Below are positions 1 through 8,817 of a stretch of 64,000 bases of DNA, piece after piece; positions within the stretch are counted from its first letter, which is position 1; every line of letters begins with the position of its first letter. The notes beneath the pieces were generated by a model. That model saw nothing but the letters and a program-made list of their open reading frames with translations. It made no database searches and was not told the DNA's origin. The translations under genes were made by a program, and so were the position numbers. This stretch comes from Aestuariivirga litoralis. Lineage in GTDB: Bacteria; Pseudomonadota; Alphaproteobacteria; Rhizobiales; Aestuariivirgaceae. The stretch lies in NCBI RefSeq assembly GCF_015714715.1, contig NZ_WAHS01000002.1:434001-498000 (forward strand), read 5' to 3'.

Positions 1-310
1 CCTCGGACCCGCCGGTCACAAACACCATATGCTTGAGCGTCCCACCGCAACGCGCTGCGATGATTTCGGTCAGCTCTTCCAGCGCATCGGTGGTGAACTG
101 GAATCTGTAGCCATGCGCCAGCCGCGAAAGCTGATCGGTGATCGCAGCATTCACTTCCTCATTGCCATGGCCGATGGCATAGACGGCCGGGCCGCCCGAA
201 CCGTCGATATAAATCTTGCCCTCCACATCGTGAAGGTAACTCCCCATGCCGTGGGAAACCTTGGGCATGTTGGAAACGGCATGGATTGAAGTTGGCAAGG
301 GGGTGCTCAT
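1..310 (-). CDS. Class III aminotransferase, N-terminal part (cut by window edge)
   Basis: The reverse strand is open from an ATG at 310 to the window edge, giving the first 103 residues of a class III (omega) PLP-dependent aminotransferase. Visible family features are the early strand containing YIDGSGGPAVYAIGHG, the helix starting GNEEVNAAITDQL, and the phosphate-loop start VTGGSE at the cut. The substrate cannot be told from this piece; the family moves amino groups between omega-amino acids or amines and keto acids. It is divergent from the dehydrogenase at 344 with only 33 bp between start codons. No Shine-Dalgarno precedes the ATG; a TAGAGT hexamer lies 6 bp upstream, which suggests a leaderless transcript. 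Confidence 0.88.
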   Translation of the reverse strand, partial: MSTPLPTSIHAVSNMPKVSHGMGSYLHDVEGKIYIDGSGGPAVYAIGHGNEEVNAAITDQLSRLAHGYRFQFTTDALEELTEIIAARCGGTLKHMVFVTGGSE

Positions 311-316
311 CGGATT

Positions 317-344
317 ACTCTATCAACATCAGGGAGAAGAACAA
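317..344 (-). promoter_or_regulatory. Putative leaderless promoter of the class III aminotransferase
   Basis: On the minus strand TTGTTC (339-344) and TAGAGT (317-322) are separated by 16 bp, and the -10-like hexamer ends 6 bp before the ATG at 310. Transcription would start at or next to the start codon. The -35 overlaps the first base of the divergent gene. The match is modest, so this is an inference. Confidence 0.35.
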
Positions 345-1240
345 TGAGCATCAAAAGTGTGGGCCTTATCGGCCCCGGCCTCATGGGCCATGGCATCGGC
401 AAGAATATCGTGACCAAGGGTTTTGCGCTCACTGTTCTGGCCCGCAAGAACCGCGCACCCATTGAAAGCTTGAAATCCTTTGGCGCGCAGGAAGCGGCCA
501 GCATGGCCGATCTGGTCAAGGCATCAGATATGCTGATCCTCTGCGTCACCGGTTCGCCGCAGATCGAAGAAATCATGCTGGGCGAAGGCGGCCTTCTGGC
601 CAACGCCAAGAAAGGCCTGATCATCGCTGATTGCTCCACCGCCGAGCCGCATTCGACAATCAAGCTGGCCGCAGCGGCAGCGGAAAAGGGCATGCATTAT
701 GTGGACACGCCGATGACCCGCACGCCCAAGGAAGCCGAGGCCGGAAAGCTGGGCCTGATGGTGGGTGGTGATGCCGCCATCCTCGACAAGATTGATCCCG
801 TGCTGAAATGCTTTTCTGATTTGATCGTACGCACTGGCGCTGTCGGCACCGCGCATCAGGTGAAGCTGATCAACAATTTCCTCTCGCTCAGCCATGCAGC
901 CATCGCGGCGGAAGCCATCACCGTGGCCGCCAAGGCCAATGTGAACATGGAATCGCTGCGTGAAGTGATCATGGGCGGCGGCGGCGCTTCAGTGATGTTC
1001 GGGAGGTTGATCAATGTGCCTTTGTCGGATGATGACAGCCACGCCAAATTCGCCATCCGTAATGCCCGGAAGGATCTGCGCTACTACACCAACATGACCG
1101 AGAACATGCCGGTGGCGTCCTACCTCGCAGAACAGGTGCATCAAACTTATGTGCTGGCCGACACACTGGGCTTCGGCGAACGCTATGTGCCCAGGTTGAT
1201 CACGATGATGATGCAGAATGCCGGATTGGCGAAGAAGTAA
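344..1240 (+). CDS. NAD(P)-dependent beta-hydroxyacid dehydrogenase (3-hydroxyisobutyrate dehydrogenase family)
   Basis: This 298-residue protein opens with the Rossmann fingerprint GPGLMGHGIGKN and has the family's all-alpha C-terminal half, including a GTAHQVKLINN stretch carrying the catalytic lysine typical of 3-hydroxyisobutyrate, tartronate semialdehyde and related dehydrogenases. The length is normal for the family. It would oxidise a beta-hydroxy acid, or reduce the matching semialdehyde, in the cytoplasm. GGGAGAAG ahead of the ATG is a good ribosome-binding site. It is divergent from a class III aminotransferase, so the pair may share a pathway in which amino-group removal and semialdehyde handling are linked; the actual substrate is unknown. 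Confidence 0.88.
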   Translation: MSIKSVGLIGPGLMGHGIGKNIVTKGFALTVLARKNRAPIESLKSFGAQEAASMADLVKASDMLILCVTGSPQIEEIMLGEGGLLANAKKGLIIADCSTAEPHSTIKLAAAAAEKGMHYVDTPMTRTPKEAEAGKLGLMVGGDAAILDKIDPVLKCFSDLIVRTGAVGTAHQVKLINNFLSLSHAAIAAEAITVAAKANVNMESLREVIMGGGGASVMFGRLINVPLSDDDSHAKFAIRNARKDLRYYTNMTENMPVASYLAEQVHQTYVLADTLGFGERYVPRLITMMMQNAGLAKK

Positions 1241-1246
1241 GAGCCC

Positions 1247-4200
1247 TTAAGCTGTCTGCTCAACCTTCTTCTTCCGTGGCTTGCGCTTGCGTACAGGCTT
1301 TGGCGTTTCTGGCTCAGGCTGAACAACTGCCTCCAGCTCATCCTTTACCTCAATGACCGGTGGCAGCACTTCCGCCTCAGTCACCGCTTCAACCTCTGGC
1401 GCAGCCGGAACATCTGACGGCATTGCCAGGACCGAAATTGGCTCTTCCTCCTCAACTACGGGCTCTTCGATTTCAGGCTCAGCCTCTTCAACCGGCGGCA
1501 CCACGCTTAAAACCGGCCGGCTCAACAACAACGTTGCCGCCTCGGCATTTTCCGGCATGCCCAGCAGATAGCCCTGCCCCAAAGTGCAGCCCAGTGCCGC
1601 CAACGCATCGATCTGCGCCTGGGTCTCAATCCCCTCCGCAACAACTCCCATGCCCAGGCCTGCGGCCAGTGCGGTGATCGAGCCAATGATCTTGGCATTG
1701 CGCTCCTCAAAATCGCCACCGGCAATGAAGGAGCGGTCAATCTTCAGCATATCAAAGGGCAGGTCACGCAGCGAGGCGAGGCTGGAAAAACCCGTGCCGA
1801 AATCATCACAGGCAAGACCCAGACCCAAGCTACGCAGCTGCCGCAACACCTTGGCGCTGCGCTCCGGCTGCCGCATGATCACGGTTTCGGTGATCTCGAT
1901 CTTCAGGCTGCCCGGTTCCGGTTGCTCACGCTCCAGCACCTGTTGCACGCGCGCAACGAATTGCGGATCGATGATCTGCGAGGCCGACACATTCACCGAA
2001 ACAAAGAACGGCTGCCCACGCACATGCACCCGGTGCCAGATGCCGAGCTGCCGCGCAGCACCCGCCAGCATGAACTGGGTGATCTCCGCCATCAGGCCGG
2101 ATGTTTCGGCAATATCCATGAAATCAGCCGGCGGCAGAAGCCCCAGCGTGCCATGCCGCCAGCGCGCCAAGGCTTCAAAGCCCCGCACCTGCAAGGTCAG
2201 CAGATCAACAATCGGCTGATAGTGAATCTCAATTTCATTGCGCGCCAAGGCGCGGCGCAAATCAGACTCCAGCGAGAACAATTTGGCCCGGTCATCGGTC
2301 AGATCCGCGCGGTAGAATACCGTGCGCGCGCCGCCTTCCTTGCGCGCTTCCAGCATCGCCACCATGGATTGATCCAGCAGGTCCTGCGCCGCCATGCCAT
2401 GCGAGCCGGAATCCGAAACGCCGGTCGATGCGCTGATCACCACTTCCTGCGATCCATGCTTGATGGGTGCGGCGACCGTCTCTTCCAACCCAGCAAGGAA
2501 GCTGGCGAAATCGCCACGCGCCAGGCTCTCGGTGCAATGAAGCACGAACTGCCCGCCATTCAGGCGCGCCAAGCTTTCATCTGGTTCAAGCAAACCGGAA
2601 ATGCGATCAGCCACCGTCTTCAAAATCTTATCGCCGGCCTCCTGGCCCAGGCCCTCATTCAGGGCCTTGAACCGGTCAATGTCGAGCATGATCACCCGGA
2701 ACGGCAGGCCACCCAATTGACCCAGCACACGCTCCAGACGGTCCATGAACAGCGCCTTGTTGGGCAGGCCCGTGATCGCATCCTGAACCGAATCCGTCGC
2801 CAGTTGTTCGGTGGCACTTTTCAACCGGTCTATATCAGTCAGAGTGCCGATCAGCCGCGTGGCCCCCTGGTTGGCGCCGCGCACCGCGCGCGCCTGCAAT
2901 TCAAACCAGTGATACACGCCGTCCTGTCCACGCATGCGCAGCTCAATTGAAACTGCTTCGCCCGGTTTGAAATCGCTGCGTTCCGCCAGGCTCTGATAGG
3001 AGGCGAGATCAAACGGATGCAACACGGCGTGGAAATGCCGCCGCGCATCGCCGTCCCAGGCTGCGGGATCAAGGTTCAGGCGGCGCGGCAATTCGTGGCC
3101 GACATGCAAGCGGCCCCGCGCAGGCATCCATTCAAACATGATGTGCTGCCCTGCCGCCAAAGCCAGGCTGCGCAACTCGGTGCGGAACAGAGCCGGTGTT
3201 TCATTGCGGCGTGAATCCGTGACATGGCGGATGAGAACCAGAGCCAGCACCAGCAGCAACAGCAAGGTGGCCGCCGCCATCCAGAGATGGCCATTGAGAA
3301 TGGCATTGCCCCAGCCGGCAATGTAGATCGCCAATGCCGTCCACAGCGTCAGCACGGGCCAGAACAACCAGGCAAAACCCAGCCTTCCCTTGCGCCGCCT
3401 CATCTGCGTGCTGAGCAACCCACCAGCAATCACCGCAGCCACAAACACCACGCGCGCCGCAGCGCTGGCATTCATGGGCTCCACCAGGCTGTAAGCCAGA
3501 TTGGCAAGGCCCGCAGCGAGGATGGCGCCACCGAAAGCCAGAAATGCGCCACGCCGCCGGATCAGCGCGCCATGAAAACTGATGACGCACAGCATCAACG
3601 AACCTGCCATCAGCGTTTCAGTGCCGGCGCGCAAAGTATCTGCACTGATCCGCCCGCCAGCCAACGGCATGCCGAACAGACCGAGGTCACCTTCCACGAA
3701 CAGCAGCAGGCTGCAGCCAAACAACACGCCCGCCAGCGTCACCCGCTGCGGATTGAATGTGTAGAGACCGAACAGGCCCACCAGAGACAGCACGGCCATG
3801 CCTTGCATCAGCCCGGTCAAGAATAATGGCCCTGCATTGGCCGATCCGAAATCCGCCGCCCTCCAAAGAATGGCGCGGATTGCCGGGCCATCGGTCTCAA
3901 CACCCACACTGGTCACGGCATCTGGCGCCACGGCTACATAGGTATATTGCAAAGCGCCTGCATCAATCACATTGAGTGCCGAGCCGTCATGCAGGTTGGC
4001 CACGCTCAACACGTCCTGCACCGTCATGGTGGGCTTGAGCAGACCAGCGCCAGAGAAATTCTGCGGCTGGAACGACATGACGAAATTCAGCGGTTTGTCG
4101 CTGCTGTTCTTGAAGGAAAACACCGACCAGTAATGGCGCGGGCCCGCGCCTGCAGCCTTGACCACCACGGCTTCCTTCTCGCGCATGCCCAGCAGGCTCG

Positions 4201-4363
4201 CCATCGGGCCATCGGTGGCGACAAGCTGCCGCTGGTCGGAAATATAGGTGCTCAGTGTTTTGTCATTAACTGTCAAAGCCTCCTGCGCCACAGCAGGCCG
4301 CAAGGTGCTGATGAGGCCCAGAAGCACGGCCATTAATGAGGCGAGGAACAGCCTTCGAATCAT
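1247..4363 (-). CDS. Membrane GGDEF-EAL protein, probable c-di-GMP phosphodiesterase
   Basis: The protein is about 1038 residues. It starts with a signal peptide (MIRRLFLASLMAVLL, ending near AVAQ), followed by an extracytoplasmic domain, seven or so membrane segments in a 7TM-DISM-like arrangement, a PAS-like domain, a GGDEF domain and an EAL domain. The GGDEF signature is degenerate (NGGQF, near residue 600), so cyclase activity is unlikely. The EAL domain keeps EAL (near residue 730), SVNVSA, KIEITET, DDFGTG, LKIDRSF and AEGIET, so phosphodiesterase activity is likely. An acidic, Pro-rich tail ends in a Lys/Arg cluster. I chose the ATG at 4363 over one 17 codons upstream because it starts the signal peptide and a GATAAT hexamer lies 6 bp ahead. 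Confidence 0.88.
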   Translation of the reverse strand: MIRRLFLASLMAVLLGLISTLRPAVAQEALTVNDKTLSTYISDQRQLVATDGPMASLLGMREKEAVVVKAAGAGPRHYWSVFSFKNSSDKPLNFVMSFQPQNFSGAGLLKPTMTVQDVLSVANLHDGSALNVIDAGALQYTYVAVAPDAVTSVGVETDGPAIRAILWRAADFGSANAGPLFLTGLMQGMAVLSLVGLFGLYTFNPQRVTLAGVLFGCSLLLFVEGDLGLFGMPLAGGRISADTLRAGTETLMAGSLMLCVISFHGALIRRRGAFLAFGGAILAAGLANLAYSLVEPMNASAAARVVFVAAVIAGGLLSTQMRRRKGRLGFAWLFWPVLTLWTALAIYIAGWGNAILNGHLWMAAATLLLLLVLALVLIRHVTDSRRNETPALFRTELRSLALAAGQHIMFEWMPARGRLHVGHELPRRLNLDPAAWDGDARRHFHAVLHPFDLASYQSLAERSDFKPGEAVSIELRMRGQDGVYHWFELQARAVRGANQGATRLIGTLTDIDRLKSATEQLATDSVQDAITGLPNKALFMDRLERVLGQLGGLPFRVIMLDIDRFKALNEGLGQEAGDKILKTVADRISGLLEPDESLARLNGGQFVLHCTESLARGDFASFLAGLEETVAAPIKHGSQEVVISASTGVSDSGSHGMAAQDLLDQSMVAMLEARKEGGARTVFYRADLTDDRAKLFSLESDLRRALARNEIEIHYQPIVDLLTLQVRGFEALARWRHGTLGLLPPADFMDIAETSGLMAEITQFMLAGAARQLGIWHRVHVRGQPFFVSVNVSASQIIDPQFVARVQQVLEREQPEPGSLKIEITETVIMRQPERSAKVLRQLRSLGLGLACDDFGTGFSSLASLRDLPFDMLKIDRSFIAGGDFEERNAKIIGSITALAAGLGMGVVAEGIETQAQIDALAALGCTLGQGYLLGMPENAEAATLLLSRPVLSVVPPVEEAEPEIEEPVVEEEEPISVLAMPSDVPAAPEVEAVTEAEVLPPVIEVKDELEAVVQPEPETPKPVRKRKPRKKKVEQTA

Positions 4364-4369
4364 CGGCGG

Positions 4370-4375
4370 ATTATC
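4370..4375 (-). promoter_or_regulatory. -10-like hexamer 6 bp before the GGDEF-EAL gene
   Basis: GATAAT on the minus strand matches the -10 consensus at five of six positions and ends 6 bp before the chosen ATG at 4363. There is no Shine-Dalgarno, so a leaderless transcript is suggested. No convincing -35 is visible. Confidence 0.35.
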
Positions 4376-4414
4376 AGGCCCGCGCCTTGTGCCGGAAAGG
4401 AGAAAGGCCGCCAT

Positions 4415-4993
4415 TCACGCGCCGTCCACAACCCGGCCAAACAGCAGATGATCTTCCCAGCGCCCGGCGATTTTGACGTAAGAACGTGCATAGCCTTCTT
4501 GGTCAAAGCCGCAAGAGAGCAGCAATTGCCGCGAGCGATGATTATGTGGAATGCAGGCTGCCTCCAGCCGGTGCAAGCCAAACACCGGATAGGCCGCCTG
4601 GACCACCGCCAGCAGCGCATCCTTCATCAGGCCCTGGCCCGCAAAGGGCAGCCCCATCCAGTAACCCAACGACGCCGATTGCGATACACCGCGCCGCACA
4701 TGGCTGATCGTCAGCCCGCCCATCATCGCACCCGTCTCGCGGTTGAAAATGAAGAAGGAATAGCTCTGGTCATCCTGCGCCCGCTGCGCATAGACGCGCA
4801 GGCGGAAGCGAAACGCCGAACGCGTGAATTCATCGGGCGACCAGGTGGGTTCCCAGCGCTCCAGATGCGCGCGGCTGTTCTGCCGCAAGAGGGCCCATTC
4901 GGATTGATCGGATAAGCGCGGCGGGCGCAGGAAAACCCGTTTGCCGGTGATCACCTGCTCTTCTTCACGCGCGAACGAAAACAGCCGTCTCAC
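4415..4993 (-). CDS. GNAT family N-acetyltransferase, RimJ/RimL type
   Basis: This 192-residue GNAT protein has the RimJ-like order: an N-terminal TGKRVFLRPPRLSDQ segment, the acceptor-site strand, the GYWMGLPFAGQGLM acetyl-CoA loop, and a C-terminal stretch with LEAACIPHNHRSRQLLLSCGF. The family transfers acetyl groups to N-termini of ribosomal proteins or to small amines; the target is not identifiable here. The start is a GTG that overlaps the stop of the M16 peptidase by 4 bp (GTGA), so the two are translationally coupled at the end of the thrC-peptidase unit. Confidence 0.88.
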   Translation of the reverse strand: MRRLFSFAREEEQVITGKRVFLRPPRLSDQSEWALLRQNSRAHLERWEPTWSPDEFTRSAFRFRLRVYAQRAQDDQSYSFFIFNRETGAMMGGLTISHVRRGVSQSASLGYWMGLPFAGQGLMKDALLAVVQAAYPVFGLHRLEAACIPHNHRSRQLLLSCGFDQEGYARSYVKIAGRWEDHLLFGRVVDGA

Positions 4994-6258
4994 CGTACGC
5001 GTTTGAAGCGTGCCGCCAAAGCCGTGTGGCTTTCCAGCGAGGAAAGCTGGCCGACAGCACTCATCGAAGGAATGGTTTCGCCAAAAATGTCGGATGCAAG
5101 CGCACAGACCTCTTCAACGGTCACCGCTTCGATGCGGGCGATCAATTTCTTGATATCCGGCACTTCACCAAAGGCCAGATATTGCCGCGCAATCTGGTCA
5201 GCGCGTGAAGATGCACTTTCGAGATTCATCACAATCGAAGTTTTCAGCTGCGCCTTGGCGCGCTCGAGTTCCTTGGGCGTGATTTCATCCATCATCGAAT
5301 GCATCACGGCTGCCGTCACATCGATCAGTTCCGGCGTATGATCCGGCGAGGTGGCGGCATAGACGCCAAGCTGCCCGGTATCTTCATAAGTCGTGCCGAA
5401 GGCGAATACGCTGTAGCACAGCCCGCGTTTTTCGCGCACTTCCTGGAACAGGCGCGAAGACATGCCGCCCCCCAGGATCGAGGCCAGAACCTGCAGCTGA
5501 TAAATGCGCGGGTCACGGTAATTGGGGGCAGGGAACGAAAGAACCAGATGCGTCTGGTCCAGCGGCTTCTGCTCGGTGAGGGACTCGGCGCCAAAGGCCG
5601 GCGGCTGGCGCTGCGGCATGTGCCCGCGCGGGATCTTGCCATAATGCTCATTCGCTGCAGCGACGAATTCGGTGTGGTCAACATTACCAACAGCGCAAAC
5701 CACCATGCGCGACGCCCAGTAATTGCGGTCGCGCCAGGTCAGCATCTGCTCGCGTGTCATGTTCTGCACGAGTTCTTCCGTGCCAAGAATGCTGCGGCCC
5801 AGCGGGTGCTGGCCGTAAGAGGCCGATTGCGCCAGCTCAAACACCAGATCATCCGGCTGGTCCTTGGCGGCGGCGATTTCCTGCAGGATCACATCGCGCT
5901 CACGCTCCAGCTCTTCTTCATCGAGCGTAGAGGCGGTGAAAATGTCGGCCAGGATATCCATGGCCAGCGGCCAATCGCCCTTCAAAGTGCGGGCATAATA
6001 AGTGGTGCTTTCCATGCCGGTCGCGGCATTGATTTCGCCGCCGGCACTTTCAATTTCTTCAGCAATGTCCTTGGCGCGGCGGCGCAGCGTGCCCTTGAAG
6101 GCCATATGTTCGAGAAAATGCGCCACACCATTTTCTTGCGGCATCTCATCGCGCGCGCCGGCTTTCACCCAGATGCCTTGAGCCACCGATTCAAGATGCG
6201 GCATCGTCTGCGTGATGACGGTCAGCCCATTGTCCAGCTTGCTGATTTCGACCGTCAT
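4990..6258 (-). CDS. M16 family zinc metallopeptidase (processing-peptidase-like)
   Basis: The 422-residue protein carries the inverted zinc motif HFLEHMAFKGT (HxxEH) near residue 47, with the downstream glutamate region of the M16 family, and later the GLCYSVFAF region seen in mitochondrial processing peptidase beta-like proteins. One-chain members of this size usually work as dimers. It is predicted to degrade or process peptides; the presence of the full HxxEH motif argues that it is active. It lies 11 bp downstream of thrC on the same strand and overlaps the GNAT gene by 4 bp, an order common in alphaproteobacteria. Confidence 0.92.
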   Translation of the reverse strand: MTVEISKLDNGLTVITQTMPHLESVAQGIWVKAGARDEMPQENGVAHFLEHMAFKGTLRRRAKDIAEEIESAGGEINAATGMESTTYYARTLKGDWPLAMDILADIFTASTLDEEELERERDVILQEIAAAKDQPDDLVFELAQSASYGQHPLGRSILGTEELVQNMTREQMLTWRDRNYWASRMVVCAVGNVDHTEFVAAANEHYGKIPRGHMPQRQPPAFGAESLTEQKPLDQTHLVLSFPAPNYRDPRIYQLQVLASILGGGMSSRLFQEVREKRGLCYSVFAFGTTYEDTGQLGVYAATSPDHTPELIDVTAAVMHSMMDEITPKELERAKAQLKTSIVMNLESASSRADQIARQYLAFGEVPDIKKLIARIEAVTVEEVCALASDIFGETIPSMSAVGQLSSLESHTALAARFKRVR

Positions 6259-6269
6259 GATCCTCCCAC

Positions 6270-7661
6270 TCAGCGCCTGTCCTGCTGCTGCAGGATGAAA
6301 TCCTTGACGGCTGCGGCACTGTTGGGGAGCACCTTGAAACTTTCCGTGGCACTCATCAAGTGCTCAAGCCTGTATGGTAAACGCGGTGTCTGACCGGTTG
6401 CTGACTTGACCGCATCAGGGAATTTCGCCGGATGCGCAGTGGCCAACGAAACCATCGGTGATTTCACTTTCTGCTGCAGCGCAACATGCACCGCAATCGC
6501 CGTATGCGGATCAAGCAATTCGCCGGTATCCTTCAGCATTTTGGCCATGGTTTCCGCAGTCTCGCGCTCATTCACTGCGCCTGACGTAAACTCTGAGCGA
6601 ATGTCTTTCAAGGCCGCTGACTTTAACGTGAAGCTCTGCGATTGCGCGAGACTCGCCATCGCCGCGCGCACTGCCGCCGTGTCGCGGTCATTGGCCAGAT
6701 AGACCAGCCGCTCAAAATTACTCGACAGCTGAATGTCCATCGACGGGCTGGTGGTCGGCACCACGCCGGTAATTTCATAGCGGCCGGATTTCAGCGTGCG
6801 GTCCAAGATATCATTGCTGTTGGTGGCGATCACCAACTTCTCGATTGGCAGGCCCATGCGCTTGGCCGCCAGTCCGGCAAAGATATTGCCGAAATTGCCC
6901 GTGGGCACGGTGAAGCTCACTTCGCGGTCGGGCGCACCGAGCTGCAGGGCGGCATAAAAGTAATAGACGATCTGGGCCATGATCCGGCCCCAGTTGATCG
7001 AGTTCACACCGGCAAGACCCACGCGGTCACGGAAGGCATGGTCATTGAACAGCGCCTTCACGATGGCCTGGCAATCGTCGAAATTGCCTTCAATGGCGAT
7101 GTTGTGAACCGAGGGGCTTTTCACCGTGGTCATCTGCCGGCGCTGCACGTCAGAAACGCGGCCATGGGGATGCAGCACGAAAAGCGATGCATGCTGGCTG
7201 TGTTCAAACCCGGCCACCGCCGCACCGCCCGTATCACCTGACGTGGCAGCCACGATCACCGCTCTGCGCTTGTTCTTGGCCAGCGACCAATCCATCAGCC
7301 GCGCCAGCAATTGCATCGCCACATCCTTGAAGGCGATGGTGGGCCCGTGGAAAAGCTCCAGCAGGAATTGGTTGGCATCGAGCTGCTTCAGCGGCGTGGT
7401 GGCGCTGTGATCGAAGGTGGCATAAGCCTCGCCGATCATCCGCTTCAATTCCTTTGCAGGAATGGAGCCTTCGGTGAAGCGCGAACACACCGCAAAAGCC
7501 ACATCGGCATAGGATTTGCCGCGCAGCGCCTTGATTTCAGATTTTGAGAATTTTGGAAATTTCTCAGGAACGTAAAGCCCGCCATCGCGTGCCAGGCCAG
7601 ACAACATGGCACCTTCAAAATTGAGCTTCGGGGCTTCACCGCGTGTGGAAATGTATTTCAT
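6270..7661 (-). CDS. thrC: Threonine synthase
   Basis: This 463-residue PLP enzyme converts O-phosphohomoserine to threonine. The N-terminus (MKYISTRGEAPKLNFEGAML, then LARDGGLYVPE) and the PLP-lysine motif FHGPTIAFKDVAMQ identify the long, gamma- and alphaproteobacterial type of ThrC; the SGDTGGAA loop and the PTGNFGNIFAG cofactor phosphate loop follow. A purine-rich AAAGAGATG stretch precedes the ATG. It sits between SURF1 and the M16 peptidase on the same strand, so threonine synthesis is transcriptionally close to the cox assembly genes, as in many relatives. Confidence 0.96.
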   Translation of the reverse strand: MKYISTRGEAPKLNFEGAMLSGLARDGGLYVPEKFPKFSKSEIKALRGKSYADVAFAVCSRFTEGSIPAKELKRMIGEAYATFDHSATTPLKQLDANQFLLELFHGPTIAFKDVAMQLLARLMDWSLAKNKRRAVIVAATSGDTGGAAVAGFEHSQHASLFVLHPHGRVSDVQRRQMTTVKSPSVHNIAIEGNFDDCQAIVKALFNDHAFRDRVGLAGVNSINWGRIMAQIVYYFYAALQLGAPDREVSFTVPTGNFGNIFAGLAAKRMGLPIEKLVIATNSNDILDRTLKSGRYEITGVVPTTSPSMDIQLSSNFERLVYLANDRDTAAVRAAMASLAQSQSFTLKSAALKDIRSEFTSGAVNERETAETMAKMLKDTGELLDPHTAIAVHVALQQKVKSPMVSLATAHPAKFPDAVKSATGQTPRLPYRLEHLMSATESFKVLPNSAAAVKDFILQQQDRR

Positions 7662-7702
7662 TTTTTCATCTCTTTGGGCGGTGCCTTACTGCTCCTGCAA
7701 AA

Positions 7703-8389
7703 TCACTGCAAGTCAGCCTTTCTCAACACAAAGGCCAAGGTCACGCCCACCAGGGCACAAGCCAGACCATACCAGGTGATGGCATAGCCGAGATGGTTGT
7801 TGCGCAATTCCACCTTCGCCTCCGCAGCCGTAAAGCCGGATGCATTCTCAAACGCCTGCAGGATCACCGGCGGCGTGCCGGCTTTCAGCCCTGCGGCCTG
7901 CTGCAAAGCAGGAACATCCCACCAGTACCATTCATTGGCTGCGGGATTGTTGGTCGGATCGAAAGTGCCCCGGCCCAGATTGTGGAGGCGGATAATGCCG
8001 GTGACTTCCATAACGGGCTTAACCGCCACGTCACGCGCCGGCGCAGCGCCCAGATCGACCAGTACATCCTGCCCATCTTCAGCATGGAAACCGGCCAGCC
8101 CTTCCCAGGCCGCCAGGCCCTTGAAAGTGGTCTGCTTCAGCTGAACATGCGCGGGATCAAATGTGCCCTTGGCCGAAACCTTGAGATATTCCACATCCTC
8201 GCCGGCCTGATAACGCTTCAGTGCATCGGCAAGTGGAATGGCCTCCTGCGCCATGCGTTCATGGAGAGTAGCGATCAGCCCTTGCTTCCAGGCCAGCCGC
8301 TTCATCTGCCAGGTGCCTAGAGAGCACAGCACGATGAGGCCCAAAGCCGCCGCCAGCAGCACCGGCCAAAGGCGGCGCTTCTTGATCAA
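7703..8389 (-). CDS. SURF1 family cytochrome oxidase biogenesis protein
   Basis: The 228-residue protein has a membrane segment at each end (the first around WPVLLAAALGLIVLCSLGTWQ, the last around ITWYGLACALVGVTLAFVL) with a periplasmic domain between, the standard SURF1 (Shy1) form. The GTWQMKRLAWKQ motif after the first helix is diagnostic. SURF1 proteins help place heme a in subunit I of aa3 oxidase. The start is a TTG that overlaps the stop of the DUF983 gene by 4 bp (TTGA). It follows the cox cluster on the same strand, as expected. Confidence 0.93.
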   Translation of the reverse strand: MIKKRRLWPVLLAAALGLIVLCSLGTWQMKRLAWKQGLIATLHERMAQEAIPLADALKRYQAGEDVEYLKVSAKGTFDPAHVQLKQTTFKGLAAWEGLAGFHAEDGQDVLVDLGAAPARDVAVKPVMEVTGIIRLHNLGRGTFDPTNNPAANEWYWWDVPALQQAAGLKAGTPPVILQAFENASGFTAAEAKVELRNNHLGYAITWYGLACALVGVTLAFVLRKADLQ

Positions 8390-8757
8390 TGCAGCTGCCC
8401 CTCATGGGCATTGTGCCGCCATTGCTGGGCAATCAGCCAGCCCTTCACCGGCTGCAACAGCAGCAAGGGCGCAACGATGATCAGCGTGATGCCAAGCAGT
8501 GCATGCACCCAGTAAGCCGGTTGCCAGATCGCTTCGGCTGCAAAAATACTGCCGACACCGACCACACAGGCAAACAGCCCGACAAACCAGACCGCACCAT
8601 CACCCGCATCGGCAAAGTCATAGGACAGCCCGCAATTGGAGCATTCCTTGGCCACTTTAAGATAGCTGGAAAACAGCTTGCCACGCGCGCAGCGCGGGCA
8701 CTTGCCCAACATGCCGGTCTTGGCGGCTGAAAAATCGGGGTAGTAGTTTTCGTCCAA
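8386..8757 (-). CDS. DUF983 family membrane protein with zinc-ribbon-like motif
   Basis: The 123-residue protein begins at a TTG with a GAGG Shine-Dalgarno 8 bp ahead; an in-frame ATG upstream would run through a terminator hairpin and is rejected. Near the N-terminus two CxxC knuckles (KCPRC and ECSNC) form a zinc-ribbon-like site, followed by two hydrophobic segments. DUF983 proteins are regularly found in alphaproteobacterial cox clusters between coxC and SURF1; their molecular role is not established. The position suggests a part in oxidase assembly. Confidence 0.87.
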   Translation of the reverse strand: MDENYYPDFSAAKTGMLGKCPRCARGKLFSSYLKVAKECSNCGLSYDFADAGDGAVWFVGLFACVVGVGSIFAAEAIWQPAYWVHALLGITLIIVAPLLLLQPVKGWLIAQQWRHNAHEGQLH

Positions 8758-8773
8758 CGCAGTGCCCTCAAAG

Positions 8774-8801
8774 AAAAAGGCCCCCGCCAATGGCGAGGGC
8801 C
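8774..8801 (-). terminator. Intrinsic terminator downstream of coxC
   Basis: On the minus strand a 10-bp stem (8792-8801 with 8779-8788, one mismatch) with a 3-nt loop is followed by five T residues (8778-8774). It lies 16 bp after the coxC stop and about 17 bp before the DUF983 start, leaving no room for a new promoter in between. Confidence 0.82.
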
Positions 8802-8817
8802 TCAAAAAATGCTCGGT